A DNA stretch of 64,000 nt, taken from the NCBI GenBank assembly GCA_038253325.1, contig JBBSHE010000004.1, positions 1 through 64,000 on the forward strand. Direction: 5' to 3'. Origin of the DNA: JBBSHE01 sp038253325 (lineage in GTDB: Bacteria > Actinomycetota > Actinomycetes > Propionibacteriales > Nocardioidaceae). This document shows, piece after piece, positions 53,543-63,342 of the stretch (position 1 is its first letter; each line of letters opens with the position of its first letter). The position numbers were made by a program, and so were the translations under genes. The notes beneath the pieces are model-generated. The model did no database searches and was not told the DNA's origin. It was given only the letters and a program-made list of their open reading frames with translations.

Positions 53543-54379
53543 TCAGCTACGCGACAGCGCCGTGGGCGATCTGGTCACCACCGCGCCGCCCGCGAGGAAC
53601 TCGGTCTCGAGCTGTTGCGGGCGGAAGATCCGCAACGAGAGCAGCGCCAGGCCAACGCCGAAGACGACGTCGAGCAGGAAGTGGTTGCCGGTCCCGATCA
53701 CGACCAGCGTGGTCATCACCGGGTAGGCCATCCAGACTCCCTGCCAGACATATCCGCGCGTCATCATCATGGCGATCACCGCTGTCCAGACCGCCCATGC
53801 CAGATGCAGTGACGGCATCGCCGCGAATTGGTTGACGGACGGGTTGTGCACGGCATTCACGACACCGACCGCGACCGTCGTGTCGATGAACCCCGCGCCG
53901 GGCACCAGCCGGGGGGGCGCCGTCGGGAACACCCAGTACACCACCATTCCGACCGCGTTGATGAACAGCAGCGCATTCCGCGCCGGGCGGTACACGACCG
54001 GAAACCAGATGTAACACACCGCGAGCACCGTCAACGTCGCGGTGAGGTGGGCGGTCTGGTAGTACATGCTGGCGACGATGGCGAGCTCGTGGTGACTGGA
54101 AAGCCACAAGTTGAAAGGAAGCTCGAGGTCGAGGTGGGTGGCGCGTTCGATGCCCATCACGTCGACCGCGTGGCCGAAGGCGATCTGTGCGTTGGTCCCC
54201 GAGAAGCTTCGGATCCGGTCGTACGCCAGCAGCAGGAACGCGAGGATGATCAGCTCACCCACGAGCGCCGGGCGAGGCACGGCCCGGGTAGCGACGATCG
54301 TCCCGTCCGCGTCCGTGATCGGCGTCGTCCGAAACGAGCTCGTCCCGCCGAGGGCAAGATCGCGCAGGAAGTTCGCCAT
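53543..54379 (-). CDS. PAP2-superfamily membrane phosphatase/phosphotransferase (AUR1-like)
   Basis: 278 aa from ATG 54379, about six TM helices. The three acid-phosphatase motifs are visible: FPTAPPRLVP near the first, MPSLHLAWAVW with the catalytic His, and GTGNHFLLDVVFG with the second His. The pattern resembles inositol-phosphorylceramide synthase/PAP2_3 proteins rather than PgpB. It may transfer or hydrolyse a lipid phosphate facing the outside. The preceding amidase gene ends 110 nt upstream on the same strand. Confidence 0.88.
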   Translation of the reverse strand: MANFLRDLALGGTSSFRTTPITDADGTIVATRAVPRPALVGELIILAFLLLAYDRIRSFSGTNAQIAFGHAVDVMGIERATHLDLELPFNLWLSSHHELAIVASMYYQTAHLTATLTVLAVCYIWFPVVYRPARNALLFINAVGMVVYWVFPTAPPRLVPGAGFIDTTVAVGVVNAVHNPSVNQFAAMPSLHLAWAVWTAVIAMMMTRGYVWQGVWMAYPVMTTLVVIGTGNHFLLDVVFGVGLALLSLRIFRPQQLETEFLAGGAVVTRSPTALSRS

Positions 54380-54489
54380 CGCACGATCCTTACTCCTCGA
54401 ATGGGGTGCTGCTTCCACCCCACTGGCCACCACAGCCGCCTGATCCTCGGTCCACCCGCCCGGAAATCCTAGCGGACACCCCACCCATG

Positions 54490-55950
54490 TCACGCATCGT
54501 TGGCGGTCCGTTCCGCTCCGAGCGACACGATCGGCCGGTTCCAACCGCGGTCGCCGGATCGGTACTGCGACTCCAGCTGGGCGGCGACCGAGTACAGCAC
54601 GTGGTCCTCGCCGGGCCGGGCGGCCAGCATGCCACCGATGGGAAGCCCGGCAGCCGTCCACCCGGCCGGCACTGTGACCGCGGGCATGCCGGTCACGTTC
54701 CAGGCAGCAGCGAACGGGGTGTACGCCTTCTGCGCCTCGAAGTCCGCTGCGGGGTCGTCGTCGTCACGGATGCCGCCGACCGCGGCCGGTGGCTGGGCGA
54801 GCGTCGGCGTCAGGACCACGTCGAACGGGCTCAACGCCGTCAGCGCACGGGCGGCGGCCTGCGCCATCGCGACCAGGGCGGCCGAGAACTGCGGCGCCGT
54901 CGTCGCGAAGCCACGTTCACGAAGCCATCGGGTGAGCGGGCGCAGCAAGTGCTCACGGCGGGGATCGACCGGCCACCCGGCCGCGCTGACGGCCCACACT
55001 CGCTCGAAGGCCGGCACCGCGTCCGGCCCGAGCGGTGGACCGATGTCCTCCACCTGGTGGCCCAGCCCTTCGAGCGCCCGACTGAGTTCCTCGTACACCG
55101 CGAGCACGTCGGGGTGCACGGCTGCGTCGGAGATCAGTGGCGTGGAGAACCTGCCGATCCGCAGCCGTCCGGGGTCCCGCTCGCACCAGTCGAGGTACGA
55201 GGCGCCGTCCGGTGGGGGAGCAGCCCACACGGCATCACCGGGCGTACGACCTGACATCACGTCCAGCATGGCCGCACTGTCTCGCACGGTCGTCGTCAGC
55301 GGTCCGGACGTGGAGAGCCCAGAAACATCGCCGTACACCGGTGCGCGGCTGACTCGCCCGCGGCTCGGCTTGAACCCCACCAGCCCGCAGACACTGGCCG
55401 GGATCCTGATCGACCCACCGCCGTCCGACCCCTGCGCCCACGGCAGCAACCCACTGGCCACGGCCGTGGCGGCGCCGCCCGACGAGCCACCCGCGCTCCG
55501 GTCGAGGTCGAAGGGAGTGCGCGCCGGGGGTGCGACCGTCGGCTCCGTGTAGCACGGGCAACCGAACTCCGGCGTGTTCGTCTTGCCGAGGCTGATCAGC
55601 CCGGCATGCTCGAGCCGGTTCACGACCTCGTCGGAGTAAGCGGGAACGAAGTCGTCGGTCGCCGCCGAGCCGAACGTGGTCCGAACACCTGCGGTTGCCG
55701 TCAGGTCCTTGATCGCGATCGGGACTCCGAACACGGGCGGCAACGATGTCCCGGACCGGATCTGCTGGGTGGCGTCGGCGGCTCTCCTCCGGGCCGCATC
55801 GGCGGTCACCGTGATGAATGCGCCGACGGTGCCGTTCAGGTCGGCGATCCGGGCCAGGAAGTGCTCGACGACGTCCGGCGGCGACAGCTCACCGCTTCGA
55901 TAACCGTCCGCGATCTGAAGGGCGGTCCGGTGCGTCAGGTCATCCGCCAT
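54490..55950 (-). CDS. Amidase (amidase-signature family)
   Basis: 486 aa from ATG 55950. The Ser-cisSer-Lys triad is complete: Lys81 in VPIAIKDLTAT, the cis-Ser in SAGGSSGGAATAVASG (156-157) and the nucleophile Ser180 in GSDGGGSIRIPA. It hydrolyses a carboxylic amide. No GatB or GatC is adjacent, and the sequence lacks the length and pattern of GatA, so it is a catabolic amidase of unknown substrate. A longer frame to 56259 would overlap the divergent MFS promoter and is rejected. Confidence 0.93.
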   Translation of the reverse strand: MADDLTHRTALQIADGYRSGELSPPDVVEHFLARIADLNGTVGAFITVTADAARRRAADATQQIRSGTSLPPVFGVPIAIKDLTATAGVRTTFGSAATDDFVPAYSDEVVNRLEHAGLISLGKTNTPEFGCPCYTEPTVAPPARTPFDLDRSAGGSSGGAATAVASGLLPWAQGSDGGGSIRIPASVCGLVGFKPSRGRVSRAPVYGDVSGLSTSGPLTTTVRDSAAMLDVMSGRTPGDAVWAAPPPDGASYLDWCERDPGRLRIGRFSTPLISDAAVHPDVLAVYEELSRALEGLGHQVEDIGPPLGPDAVPAFERVWAVSAAGWPVDPRREHLLRPLTRWLRERGFATTAPQFSAALVAMAQAAARALTALSPFDVVLTPTLAQPPAAVGGIRDDDDPAADFEAQKAYTPFAAAWNVTGMPAVTVPAGWTAAGLPIGGMLAARPGEDHVLYSVAAQLESQYRSGDRGWNRPIVSLGAERTANDA

Positions 55951-56153
55951 GGAGGTCAGGATAGGCCGCGCCTGCGCACCGCCGCGGCGCGCTCGCAGCC
56001 GCCCGAACGGTCCGCGCTGGAGGGTCATCGTCCGAATTGTGCGAGCTCGAACGGGGTCGATCGCATTTGGGACAGCCCGTCCGCCCGACGGTGTCGGTGG
56101 TGTCACACGTGTGGTAGGGATGGCGTACGACACACTGCGAGTGAGGGGTGCTC

Positions 56154-57422
56154 GTGCGCTATCGCGACCTGTTCTCCAATAGGGAGTTCCTGTCGACCTA
56201 CGTCGCCGACGTGCAGTCTGTCGTGGGCAGCAACCTGGCCCGGATCGCCGTGGCCGCACTCGTTTTCGCTCGGACCAACTCGACCGCGTTGACGGCGGCG
56301 GCGTTTGCGATCAGCTTCGCCCCGTACCTGTTCAGCCCATGGCTGTCGACCTTCGCCGACCTGGTGCCGCGGCGGCGGTTGCTGGTCGTCGGCGACTTCG
56401 TCCGGGCCGCACTCGTGACGGCAATCCTTGTCCCGCAGCTCTCGATCCCGCTGATCTTGATGCTCCTCTTCCTGGTCGAGCTCGTCACGGTGCCGTTCGG
56501 AGCGTCACGCATCGCGCTGCTGTCGGAGATCCTGACGGCCGACCGGTTCCCGCTCGGCAACGCGCTGGTGACCTCCACCCGCCAGATCCTTCAGGTCGCC
56601 GGGTTCGCGCTCGGCGGAGTGCTCGTCGGCGTGATCGGTGCACGTCCGACGATCGCGATCGACGCCGTGACGTACGTGATCTCCGCCGTGATTCTCCGGG
56701 TCTGCCTCGTCGCCCGGCCGGCACCGTGGCGGGTTGCCGGTGTTGCGCCGGTGCGGCCGCTCACGGGTCGTCATCGGGCTGGTGCCCTGCGGACAGGTCG
56801 GCCGAACACCTGGACGAGCATGAAGGAAGGGCTTCGGATGATCGTGTCCACACCACGGATGCGTTACCTGTTCTCGATGCTGGGCATCGGACCTGCGGTG
56901 CTCGTCGTTTCCGAGGGTCTGGCAGTCCCGTGGGCACATCAGCTCGAGGGCAGCGCCGCGCTCGCGGGACTCATCATGGCGGCGCCACCGCTCGGCAACG
57001 CAACTGGCCTGTTGTTCTTCGGGCGGCTCTCGTTCGATACCCAGCAGCGGCTGGTCGGACCGCTGGCGGTCGGAGGCGCTGTGGCGGTCGGGCTCACGGG
57101 CATGCTCAGCTGGATGAGTGCATCTCGCGTACTGATCATCGGCGTGCTCGTCGTCGCCGGAGGATCGTTGTCGTACCTGAGCGCTGTGCAGTCGGAGGTT
57201 GCGCGGACCATTCCGACGCACACCCGCGGACGGGTGTTCGGCCTGGGCAACGCGGTGATGCAGCTGTCCCAGGGAGCGGCCGTCGCCATCGCCGGGCTGC
57301 TGGCGGCGTCGGTGCACGTGGCCTCCGCACTGGTCGCGACGGGTATGCTCGGAGCCACGGCGACCCTCATCGTCGCGCTGCGGATGCCGGTGCCGACGCA
57401 ACGTGTCCCAGTAGCCGCATGA
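56154..57422 (+). CDS. MFS transporter, DHA3/enterobactin-exporter-like
   Basis: 422 aa from GTG 56154, with AGGGG five nt upstream; GTG 56148 would give two more residues but no room for a ribosome site. Twelve helices in two halves with a basic loop of about 45 aa between them (GVAPVRPLTGRHRAGALRTG). FREF-like start RYRDLFSNREFLSTYVADVQS and the motif SRIALLSEILTADRFPLGNAL are typical of the EntS/DHA3 group. Proton-driven export is likely; the substrate is unknown. Confidence 0.9.
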   Translation: MRYRDLFSNREFLSTYVADVQSVVGSNLARIAVAALVFARTNSTALTAAAFAISFAPYLFSPWLSTFADLVPRRRLLVVGDFVRAALVTAILVPQLSIPLILMLLFLVELVTVPFGASRIALLSEILTADRFPLGNALVTSTRQILQVAGFALGGVLVGVIGARPTIAIDAVTYVISAVILRVCLVARPAPWRVAGVAPVRPLTGRHRAGALRTGRPNTWTSMKEGLRMIVSTPRMRYLFSMLGIGPAVLVVSEGLAVPWAHQLEGSAALAGLIMAAPPLGNATGLLFFGRLSFDTQQRLVGPLAVGGAVAVGLTGMLSWMSASRVLIIGVLVVAGGSLSYLSAVQSEVARTIPTHTRGRVFGLGNAVMQLSQGAAVAIAGLLAASVHVASALVATGMLGATATLIVALRMPVPTQRVPVAA

Positions 57423-57441
57423 AGCGCCCTACCCTGAGGTC

Positions 57442-58725
57442 GTGAGGACAGCAGGACATCTCGACGACCTGGCAGCGTTCGTCACCGCGGCACCCTCGTC
57501 GTACCACGCGGTTGCCGAGTCGGCACGACGGTTGACCGCCGCCGGGTTTGTCGAGCTCGACGAGCGATCCGCCTGGACCGAAACGTCGGGTGCCCACTTC
57601 GTGGTGCGTGACGGTGCACTGATCGCCTGGGTCCAGCCGGCAGACGCCGCCGCGACCGTGCCGTTCCGGATCATCGGAGCGCATACGGACTCACCAACTT
57701 TGAAGCTGAAGCCGAATCCGACCATCGGTTCGGCGGGTTGGCTGCAGGCGGGCGTCGAGGTGTACGGCGGACCGTTGCTGAACAGCTGGCTCGACCGCGA
57801 GCTCGAGCTGGCGGGACGGCTGGTGCTCCGCGACGGATCGACGTCACTGGTGCGGACGGGCGCGATCCTCCGGGTGCCGCAGCTGGCCATCCACCTCGAT
57901 CGGTCGGTCAACACCGACGGTCTCAAGCTCGACGCCCAACGTCACCTGACGCCGCTTTGGGGCATCGGGGAGCCGACCAACGCCGACCTGATGGGCCACC
58001 TCGCCCGGCTCGCCGACATCGACCCGGCCGATGTGCTCGGATCTGACATCGTCTCCGTCGACACGCAGCCGCCGACCGTCTTCGGGGTCGACGACGAGTT
58101 CCTCGCGGCCGCCCGCCTCGACAACCTCTGTTCTGTGCACAGCGGCCTGCAGGCGCTGCTGGCCGTTGCCCCCGATCCACCCAGCGACGCGATCGTGATG
58201 TTGGCCGCGTTCGACCACGAGGAGCTGGGGAGCACGACCCGTTCCGGTGCGGCGGGGCCGTTCCTGGCCGACATCGTCGACCGGGTGAGTGCCGGGTTGG
58301 GCGCCGGGGTCGACGAGCGGGCGCGGGCGCTGGCAGGTTCGGCGTGCTTGTCGGCCGATGCGGGTCACGCCGTCCACCCCAACTACCCCGAGCGTCACGA
58401 TCCGGCGAACCGTCCCATCGTCAACCGCGGTCCGTTGCTCAAGCTCAACGCTAATCAGAGGTACGCAACGGACGCTGTCGGCGCGGCGACATGGGTGCGT
58501 GCGTGCGAGCGCGCGGGTGTCCCGACGCAGGAGTTCGTGTCCAACAACGCGATCCCCTGCGGCTCGACGATTGGACCGCTGACGGCCACCCGGCTCGGTA
58601 TCCGAACGATCGACGTCGGAGTCCCGTTGCTGTCGATGCACTCCGCCCGGGAACTGTGTGGGGTGGACGACCCCGGCCATCTCGCAGCCGCCGCTCGCGC
58701 GTTCCTCGCCGACTCCGATGCGTAG
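57442..58725 (+). CDS. M18-family zinc aminopeptidase
   Basis: 427 aa, length typical of bacterial M18. Zinc and catalytic residues are visible: His in IIGAHTDSP, Asp in AARLDNLCS, the Glu-Glu pair in DHEELGS, Asp in LSADAGHAVHP, and His in LLSMHSARELCG. It removes acidic or neutral N-terminal residues from peptides in the cytoplasm as a large dodecamer. It starts 19 nt after the MFS stop, so the two may be co-transcribed. GTG 57442 is the family start. Confidence 0.95.
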   Translation: MRTAGHLDDLAAFVTAAPSSYHAVAESARRLTAAGFVELDERSAWTETSGAHFVVRDGALIAWVQPADAAATVPFRIIGAHTDSPTLKLKPNPTIGSAGWLQAGVEVYGGPLLNSWLDRELELAGRLVLRDGSTSLVRTGAILRVPQLAIHLDRSVNTDGLKLDAQRHLTPLWGIGEPTNADLMGHLARLADIDPADVLGSDIVSVDTQPPTVFGVDDEFLAAARLDNLCSVHSGLQALLAVAPDPPSDAIVMLAAFDHEELGSTTRSGAAGPFLADIVDRVSAGLGAGVDERARALAGSACLSADAGHAVHPNYPERHDPANRPIVNRGPLLKLNANQRYATDAVGAATWVRACERAGVPTQEFVSNNAIPCGSTIGPLTATRLGIRTIDVGVPLLSMHSARELCGVDDPGHLAAAARAFLADSDA

Positions 58726-58805
58726 CCCGGCCGCCGGGTCGGCAAGGACATCAACGGCTGAGGAACTGAGCGCTATACGGCTCGAATCGTCAGCCGCTGA
58801 CGAAA

Positions 58806-59072
58806 GCACGCCGGTCGGACGCACGCCGGTCGGACGCACGCCGGTCGGACGCACGCCGGTCGGACGCACGCCGGTCGGACGCACGAGCGGTCGGACGCAC
58901 GAGCGGTCGGACGCACGAGCGGTCGGACGCACGAGCGGTCGGACGCACGAGCGGTGGGCCGTACGAGCGGTCGGACGCACGAGCGGTGGGCCGTACGAGC
59001 GGTGGGCCGTACGAGCGGCGGTACGAGCGGTGGGCCGTACGAGCGGACGTACGAGCGGCGGTACGAGCGGTG
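58806..59072. repeat. Minisatellite of 15- and 16-bp units
   Basis: Five perfect 15-bp units of GCACGCCGGTCGGAC (58806-58880) are followed by four perfect 16-bp units of GCACGAGCGGTCGGAC (58881-58944). Eight or so variant units end in GTGGGCC and carry GTACGAGCGG, to 59072. It fills the gap between the convergent M18 and PPK2 genes. There are no spacers of CRISPR type. Confidence 0.95.
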
Positions 59073-59078
59073 GGACCG

Positions 59079-59873
59079 TCAGGAGAGGCTCGCCGCGTGA
59101 TCCGGCACGTAGTTGTAGTCCTCCCGCGGCGGACGTTCGTACCCGCTTGACGGCGGGCGCTTGGGGATCGTCAGCTTGGGCATGGACACCGGCTGGTACG
59201 GCACCTGGCTGAGCAGGTGCGCGATCATGTTGAGCCGCGAAGCTCTCTTGTCCTCGCTCTCGACCACGTACCACGGCGCCTCGGGGATGTCGGTGTGGAC
59301 GAACATCTCGTCCTTGGCGCGTGAGTAGTCCTCCCATCGGGTGATCGACTCGAGGTCCATCGGCGACAGCTTCCAGCGGCGCATCGGATCATCTGCGCGC
59401 GAGCGGAACCGTTTCTCCTGCTCGACGTCGGACACCGAGAACCAGTACTTGAGAAGCATGATCCCGTCCCCGACGAGCAGCCGCTCGAAGATCGGTGCCT
59501 GCTGGAGGAAGCGGCGGTACTCCGACGGCGTGCAGAACCGCATCACGTGCTCGACGCCTGCGCGGTTGTACCACGACCTGTCCATCAGCACGATCTCGCC
59601 CGCGGCGGGAAGGTGCTCGATGTAGCGCTGGAAGTACCATTCGGTCTTTTGCCGCTCGGTCGGCGCGGGCAACGCGACCGTACGCGTCACCCGGGGGTTG
59701 AGGTACTCGCTGACCCGCTTGATCGTCGAGCCCTTGCCGGCGGCGTCGCGGCCCTCGAAGATCACGACCAGCCGTTGTCCCTCGGTCCGGATCCACTCCT
59801 GCAGAGAAACCAGCTCAGACTGCAAGCGCTGCAGCTCCGCCTCGTACGCCTTCTTGGGAACGCGGTTTGCCAT
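59079..59873 (-). CDS. ppk2: Polyphosphate kinase 2
   Basis: 264 aa, class I PPK2. Walker A FEGRDAAGKGSTIKR, lid-region Arg residues (WYFQRYIEHLPAAGE) and Walker B LMDRSWYNRAGVEHVM are intact, and KYWFSVSDVEQEKRFRSR is the usual C-terminal block. It transfers phosphate between polyphosphate and nucleoside diphosphates, normally making GTP or ATP. The C-terminal 25 residues (PPSSGYERPPREDYNYVP) are an extension. The stop lies six bp from the minisatellite. Confidence 0.95.
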   Translation of the reverse strand: MANRVPKKAYEAELQRLQSELVSLQEWIRTEGQRLVVIFEGRDAAGKGSTIKRVSEYLNPRVTRTVALPAPTERQKTEWYFQRYIEHLPAAGEIVLMDRSWYNRAGVEHVMRFCTPSEYRRFLQQAPIFERLLVGDGIMLLKYWFSVSDVEQEKRFRSRADDPMRRWKLSPMDLESITRWEDYSRAKDEMFVHTDIPEAPWYVVESEDKRASRLNMIAHLLSQVPYQPVSMPKLTIPKRPPSSGYERPPREDYNYVPDHAASLS

Positions 59874-60080
59874 GGCGCCTCCTTGGTCGGCACCCTCGGG
59901 TGCTGAACCAGAAGCACACTAGCCCGAATCGGCCATTGCGGCAGACGCCGCCCGAACGGCGGGGCGCATCGAGTGTTCGCACCGACCACGCGTTGCACGT
60001 TGCCGTCCACGCTGTTTGACTGAGGTCGAATCCAGGATCTCGTCGTCTACCAGCTCGACCCACTCTCGAAAGGACATCCG

Positions 60081-61211
60081 ATGCGACCACGACTCCGTAC
60101 CCGAGTCGCCGCGGTAGCCGCCGCTGCCGCCGGCATCGCCCTCACCGTGTCTGCTGCCGTACCAGCGACGGCGGGCCATCATCCGAGGGGGCACCACCAC
60201 GCGGCTCGGTTCGACCACATCTTCGTGATCATGCTCGAGAACCACTCGAAGTCCAGCGTGATCAACGATCCGAACGCTCCGTACCTGACCAGCCTGGCCC
60301 ACACGTACGCGATGGCCGACAACTACTACGGTGTCACCCACCCGTCGATGCCGAACTACATCGCAGCGATCGCCGGTGACAACTTCGGGATCCAGGACGA
60401 CAACGACCAGAACGTCGTCAACTTCGACCGGCCGAACCTGGTGGACCAGCTCGAGGCTCGTCACATCCGCTGGGACGCGTACATGGAGACGCTTCCGGCC
60501 AACAAGCTCGACCGGTTCGGACCGACGCTGCCCGACGGGACCCAGGTGCCGCTGTACGCGAAGAAGCACAACGCGTTCGTGCTGTTCGACGACATCAAGA
60601 AAAACCCGGAGCGGATGAGCCATGTGCGCGACTACAGCCGGCTCGGCGCCGACCTGAACAGCCGGCACGCTCCGCAGTTCGTGTGGATCTCTCCGAACCA
60701 GTGCAACGACATGCACGGGGGTGTCTATGTGACCGTCGCGGGTCATGCCGAGACGCCCTGCCCGTACGGCACCGTGAAGGACGACCCCAACGACGCCGCG
60801 CTGAAGCAGAAGGCGGACGCGTTCGTACACCATGCCGTCGACACCATCAGGGGCTCACGCGCCTGGACGCGGCGCTCCGCCATCGTGATCGTCACGGACG
60901 AGAACGACTTCACCGGCAACGAGGTGACCGGAGGCTGGGAGAGCGCGGCCGGATGCTGCGACTCGCCGTACGTCCCTGCGGCGGACCCCAGGGTCAGCCC
61001 GGACTGGCCAGGAGGCACGTACGGCGGCGGGCTCATCCCGGCGATCGTCGTGACGGGATCTGGTCCGAGCGGCACGGTGGATCACACGCCGTACAACCAC
61101 TACTCGCTGCTGACCACGATCGAGGACAACTGGCGCCTCGCTCACCTCGGCCACGCTGGTGACCGTGCCGGCGGGGTGCGGCCGATGTGGCGGACCTTCA
61201 GATCGCACTGA
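60081..61211 (+). CDS. Secreted phosphoesterase of the phospholipase C/acid phosphatase family
   Basis: 376 aa. An Arg-rich signal peptide ends near AVPATA-GHH; the RPRLRTR start has no twin Arg in Tat form, so Sec export is likely. The domain begins FDHIFVIMLENHSKSSV with the metal-binding Glu-Asn, and has THPSMPNYIAAIAGD, the acceptor region, VIVTDENDFTGN and HYSLLTTIEDNWRL. It hydrolyses a phosphate ester, either a phospholipid head group or a phosphomonoester. A His-rich stretch (HHPRGHHHAA) follows the signal. Single gene. Confidence 0.9.
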   Translation: MRPRLRTRVAAVAAAAAGIALTVSAAVPATAGHHPRGHHHAARFDHIFVIMLENHSKSSVINDPNAPYLTSLAHTYAMADNYYGVTHPSMPNYIAAIAGDNFGIQDDNDQNVVNFDRPNLVDQLEARHIRWDAYMETLPANKLDRFGPTLPDGTQVPLYAKKHNAFVLFDDIKKNPERMSHVRDYSRLGADLNSRHAPQFVWISPNQCNDMHGGVYVTVAGHAETPCPYGTVKDDPNDAALKQKADAFVHHAVDTIRGSRAWTRRSAIVIVTDENDFTGNEVTGGWESAAGCCDSPYVPAADPRVSPDWPGGTYGGGLIPAIVVTGSGPSGTVDHTPYNHYSLLTTIEDNWRLAHLGHAGDRAGGVRPMWRTFRSH

Positions 61212-61257
61212 GCCCGGGCCGGCCGCGTCGCTGGGGCGCATACGAGAAACAACCTGT

Positions 61258-61298
61258 GGCTGGGAGTTCGCGGCGTACTACCTCGCGAACTCCCAGCC
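61258..61298. terminator. Strong bidirectional hairpin between phosphoesterase gene and dnaB
   Basis: A perfect 15-bp stem (61258-61272 with 61284-61298) encloses an 11-nt loop. It lies 47 nt after the phosphoesterase stop and 140 nt after the dnaB stop, so it can serve both converging transcripts. No T run is present. Confidence 0.7.
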
Positions 61299-61437
61299 GT
61301 TGGACCAGCTCGACGACGCCGTAGAGGGCCGGGCCGGGCTGGGGGATTTGTCGCTGGCGCATGCCTACACACCACCGGCACCGTCGTCTCCTGTGGCCGG
61401 GTCACTGGCCTGGCCACCGCCCAGCCGCTGGACCGGC

Positions 61438-62817
61438 TCAGCCGTCGGCGACGTCGGCGAACCGCGAGTAGTGTCCCTGAAACGCCAGCTGAAGGCGCGC
61501 CGTCGGTCCGTTGCGGTGCTTGGCGACGTGTAGGTCGGCCATCCCGGTCAGCAGGTCGTGGTCCTTCTCGTACGCGTCGTCGCGGTGCAGCAACACCACG
61601 ACGTCGCTGTCTTGCTCGAGCGAGCCGGACTCGCGCAGGTCGGCCAGCTGCGGATGTTTGTCGGTGCGCTGCTCGGCGCCGCGGTTGAGCTGGCTGATCG
61701 CGATCACGGGGATCTCGAGCTCCTTGGCCAGCAGCTTGATCTGGCGGGAGAACTCCGACACCTCGAGCTGGCGCGACTCGACCCGGCGGCCAGATGTCAT
61801 CAGCTGGAGGTAGTCGATCACGACCAGCCGAAGGTCGTGGCGCTGCTTGAGCCGGCGGGCCTTGGCGCGGATCTCCATCATCGTCAGGTTGGGCGAGTCG
61901 TCGATGAACAACGGCGCCTCCGACACCTCGCCCATCTTGCGCACGAGCCGCGACCAGTCCTCATCACTCATCGAGCCCTCCCGCATGCTCTTCAGCCGGA
62001 TCCGAGCCTCGGCCGACAGGAGCCGCATGGTGATCTCGGTACGGCTCATCTCGAGGGAGAAGATGGCGCTGGTGAGCCCGTGCCTGATCGACGCCGAACG
62101 AGCGATGTCGAGTCCGATCGTGGACTTGCCGATCGCCGGGCGGGCGGCGATGATCACCATCTGCCCGGGGTGCAGGCCATTAGTGAGCGAGTCGAACTCG
62201 GCGAAGCCGGTGGGGACGCCCGCCAACTGCCCGTCGCGGTTCCCGATCGCCTCCAGCTCGTCGATGGTAGCTTCCATCAGCTCCGAAAGTGGTGCGTAGT
62301 CCTCGGCGGCCCGGCGCTCGCTGACCGCGTACACCTCGGCCTGCGCGCGGTCGACAACGTCGTCGATGTTGCCCTCCGCGGCGTACCCGCTCTGCACGAT
62401 TCTCGTCCCGGCTGCGATCAGCCGACGCAGGACCGCGTTCTCCCGCACGATCTCGGCGTAGTAGCCCGCATTCGCCGCCACCGGCACCGCCGCCGACAGC
62501 GTGTGCAGATATGGTGCGCCGCCGGCCTGCGCCAGGGATCCGCGCCGCGACAGCTCCGCCGCCACCGTGACGGCGTCCGCCGGCTCACCGCGCCCGTACA
62601 GGTCGATGATCGCGTCGAAGATGGTCTCGTTCGCGGGCCGGTAGAAGTCGCTGCCCCGGACTGCCTCGACCACATCGGCGATCGCATCCTTGCTGAGCAA
62701 CATGGCGCCAAGCACCGACTGTTCGGCGTTCTCGTCCTGCGGAGGCATCCGGCCGGCGCCGCCACGACCCTCGAACGCACCATCAGGCACCGCCTGCGGA
62801 AACTCAGCGACCGTCAC
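61438..62817 (-). CDS. dnaB: Replicative DNA helicase DnaB
   Basis: 459 aa from GTG 62817; GTG 62874 in frame would add 19 residues that the family lacks. The N-terminal helical domain starts PPQDENAEQSVLGAMLLSKDA. The RecA-like motor has Walker A ARPAIGKSTIGLD, the DnaB motif SLEMSRTEITMRLL, Walker B LRLVVIDYLQLM and the Arg finger region VAKHRNGPTARLQL. No intein is present, unlike in many actinobacteria. It unwinds DNA ahead of the replisome. Divergent from the MATE gene. Confidence 0.96.
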   Translation of the reverse strand: MTVAEFPQAVPDGAFEGRGGAGRMPPQDENAEQSVLGAMLLSKDAIADVVEAVRGSDFYRPANETIFDAIIDLYGRGEPADAVTVAAELSRRGSLAQAGGAPYLHTLSAAVPVAANAGYYAEIVRENAVLRRLIAAGTRIVQSGYAAEGNIDDVVDRAQAEVYAVSERRAAEDYAPLSELMEATIDELEAIGNRDGQLAGVPTGFAEFDSLTNGLHPGQMVIIAARPAIGKSTIGLDIARSASIRHGLTSAIFSLEMSRTEITMRLLSAEARIRLKSMREGSMSDEDWSRLVRKMGEVSEAPLFIDDSPNLTMMEIRAKARRLKQRHDLRLVVIDYLQLMTSGRRVESRQLEVSEFSRQIKLLAKELEIPVIAISQLNRGAEQRTDKHPQLADLRESGSLEQDSDVVVLLHRDDAYEKDHDLLTGMADLHVAKHRNGPTARLQLAFQGHYSRFADVADG

Positions 62818-63342
62818 GCTCTGACCCGTCTCCTCACCTCGGTGGGGCGTTCGCCCCTCCACACCAATTGCCACCGCGCATCGAGCGTAGGTGCCAGCAC
62901 CCCCCGGCTCTCGGCACCAAGGGCCGACGCTACGAGTACGGCGGTGGTCGTGGCGAGTTGCCCGTCAACACCCCATGTGTGCATCACCGTGCTTGCGGTG
63001 GATAACAGCGTCGAAGGTGTGCACAGCCGGGGGACAGCGCTGTGGACCGTGACGGGCCGTCGAGGCCAACGACGGCATTGAGCAGGCACAACAGGTATCA
63101 ACCGTCGGGGGACAAAGAAAGTCGCCGCCGATCGGGAGGCCGTCGGCGTGTCGCCCGGGTCGGCGCGTGCGCACAGCCCTGCCGCGACCGCCGACCGTCC
63201 TGCGTTCACGCCTCACCTGTCCCAGAGCACCGCTCGACCGGTCGCATCAAGGTCCGGACCCGGTACGCGACCCGAAGCGAGATCGGCGTGCCACGATTCG
63301 GTGGTGCGGGTGCGATCGACCTCTGGGTCACGGGGCCGAGCG
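62818..63342. other. Non-coding gap between dnaB and the MATE gene
   Basis: About 525 bp. I see no gene and no clear promoter. One near-match to a DnaA box (GGTGGATAA, 8 of 9 on the other strand) lies at 62997-63005; a single site is not evidence of an origin. Confidence 0.5.

Noticed and set aside
58806..59072. Regular repeats that might be a CRISPR array
   Set aside because: Units are 15-16 bp and directly abutting with no unique spacers, and there are no cas genes in the window.
58658..59212. Open frames through the minisatellite encoding VGRTP-type repeats
   Set aside because: The unit length changes from 15 to 16 bp, so the frame is lost; there is no ribosome site and they run into the antisense of ppk2.
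62997..63005. DnaA-box-like GGTGGATAA near dnaB
   Set aside because: Only one near-match with no cluster, no AT-rich region and no dnaA or dnaN; not an origin.
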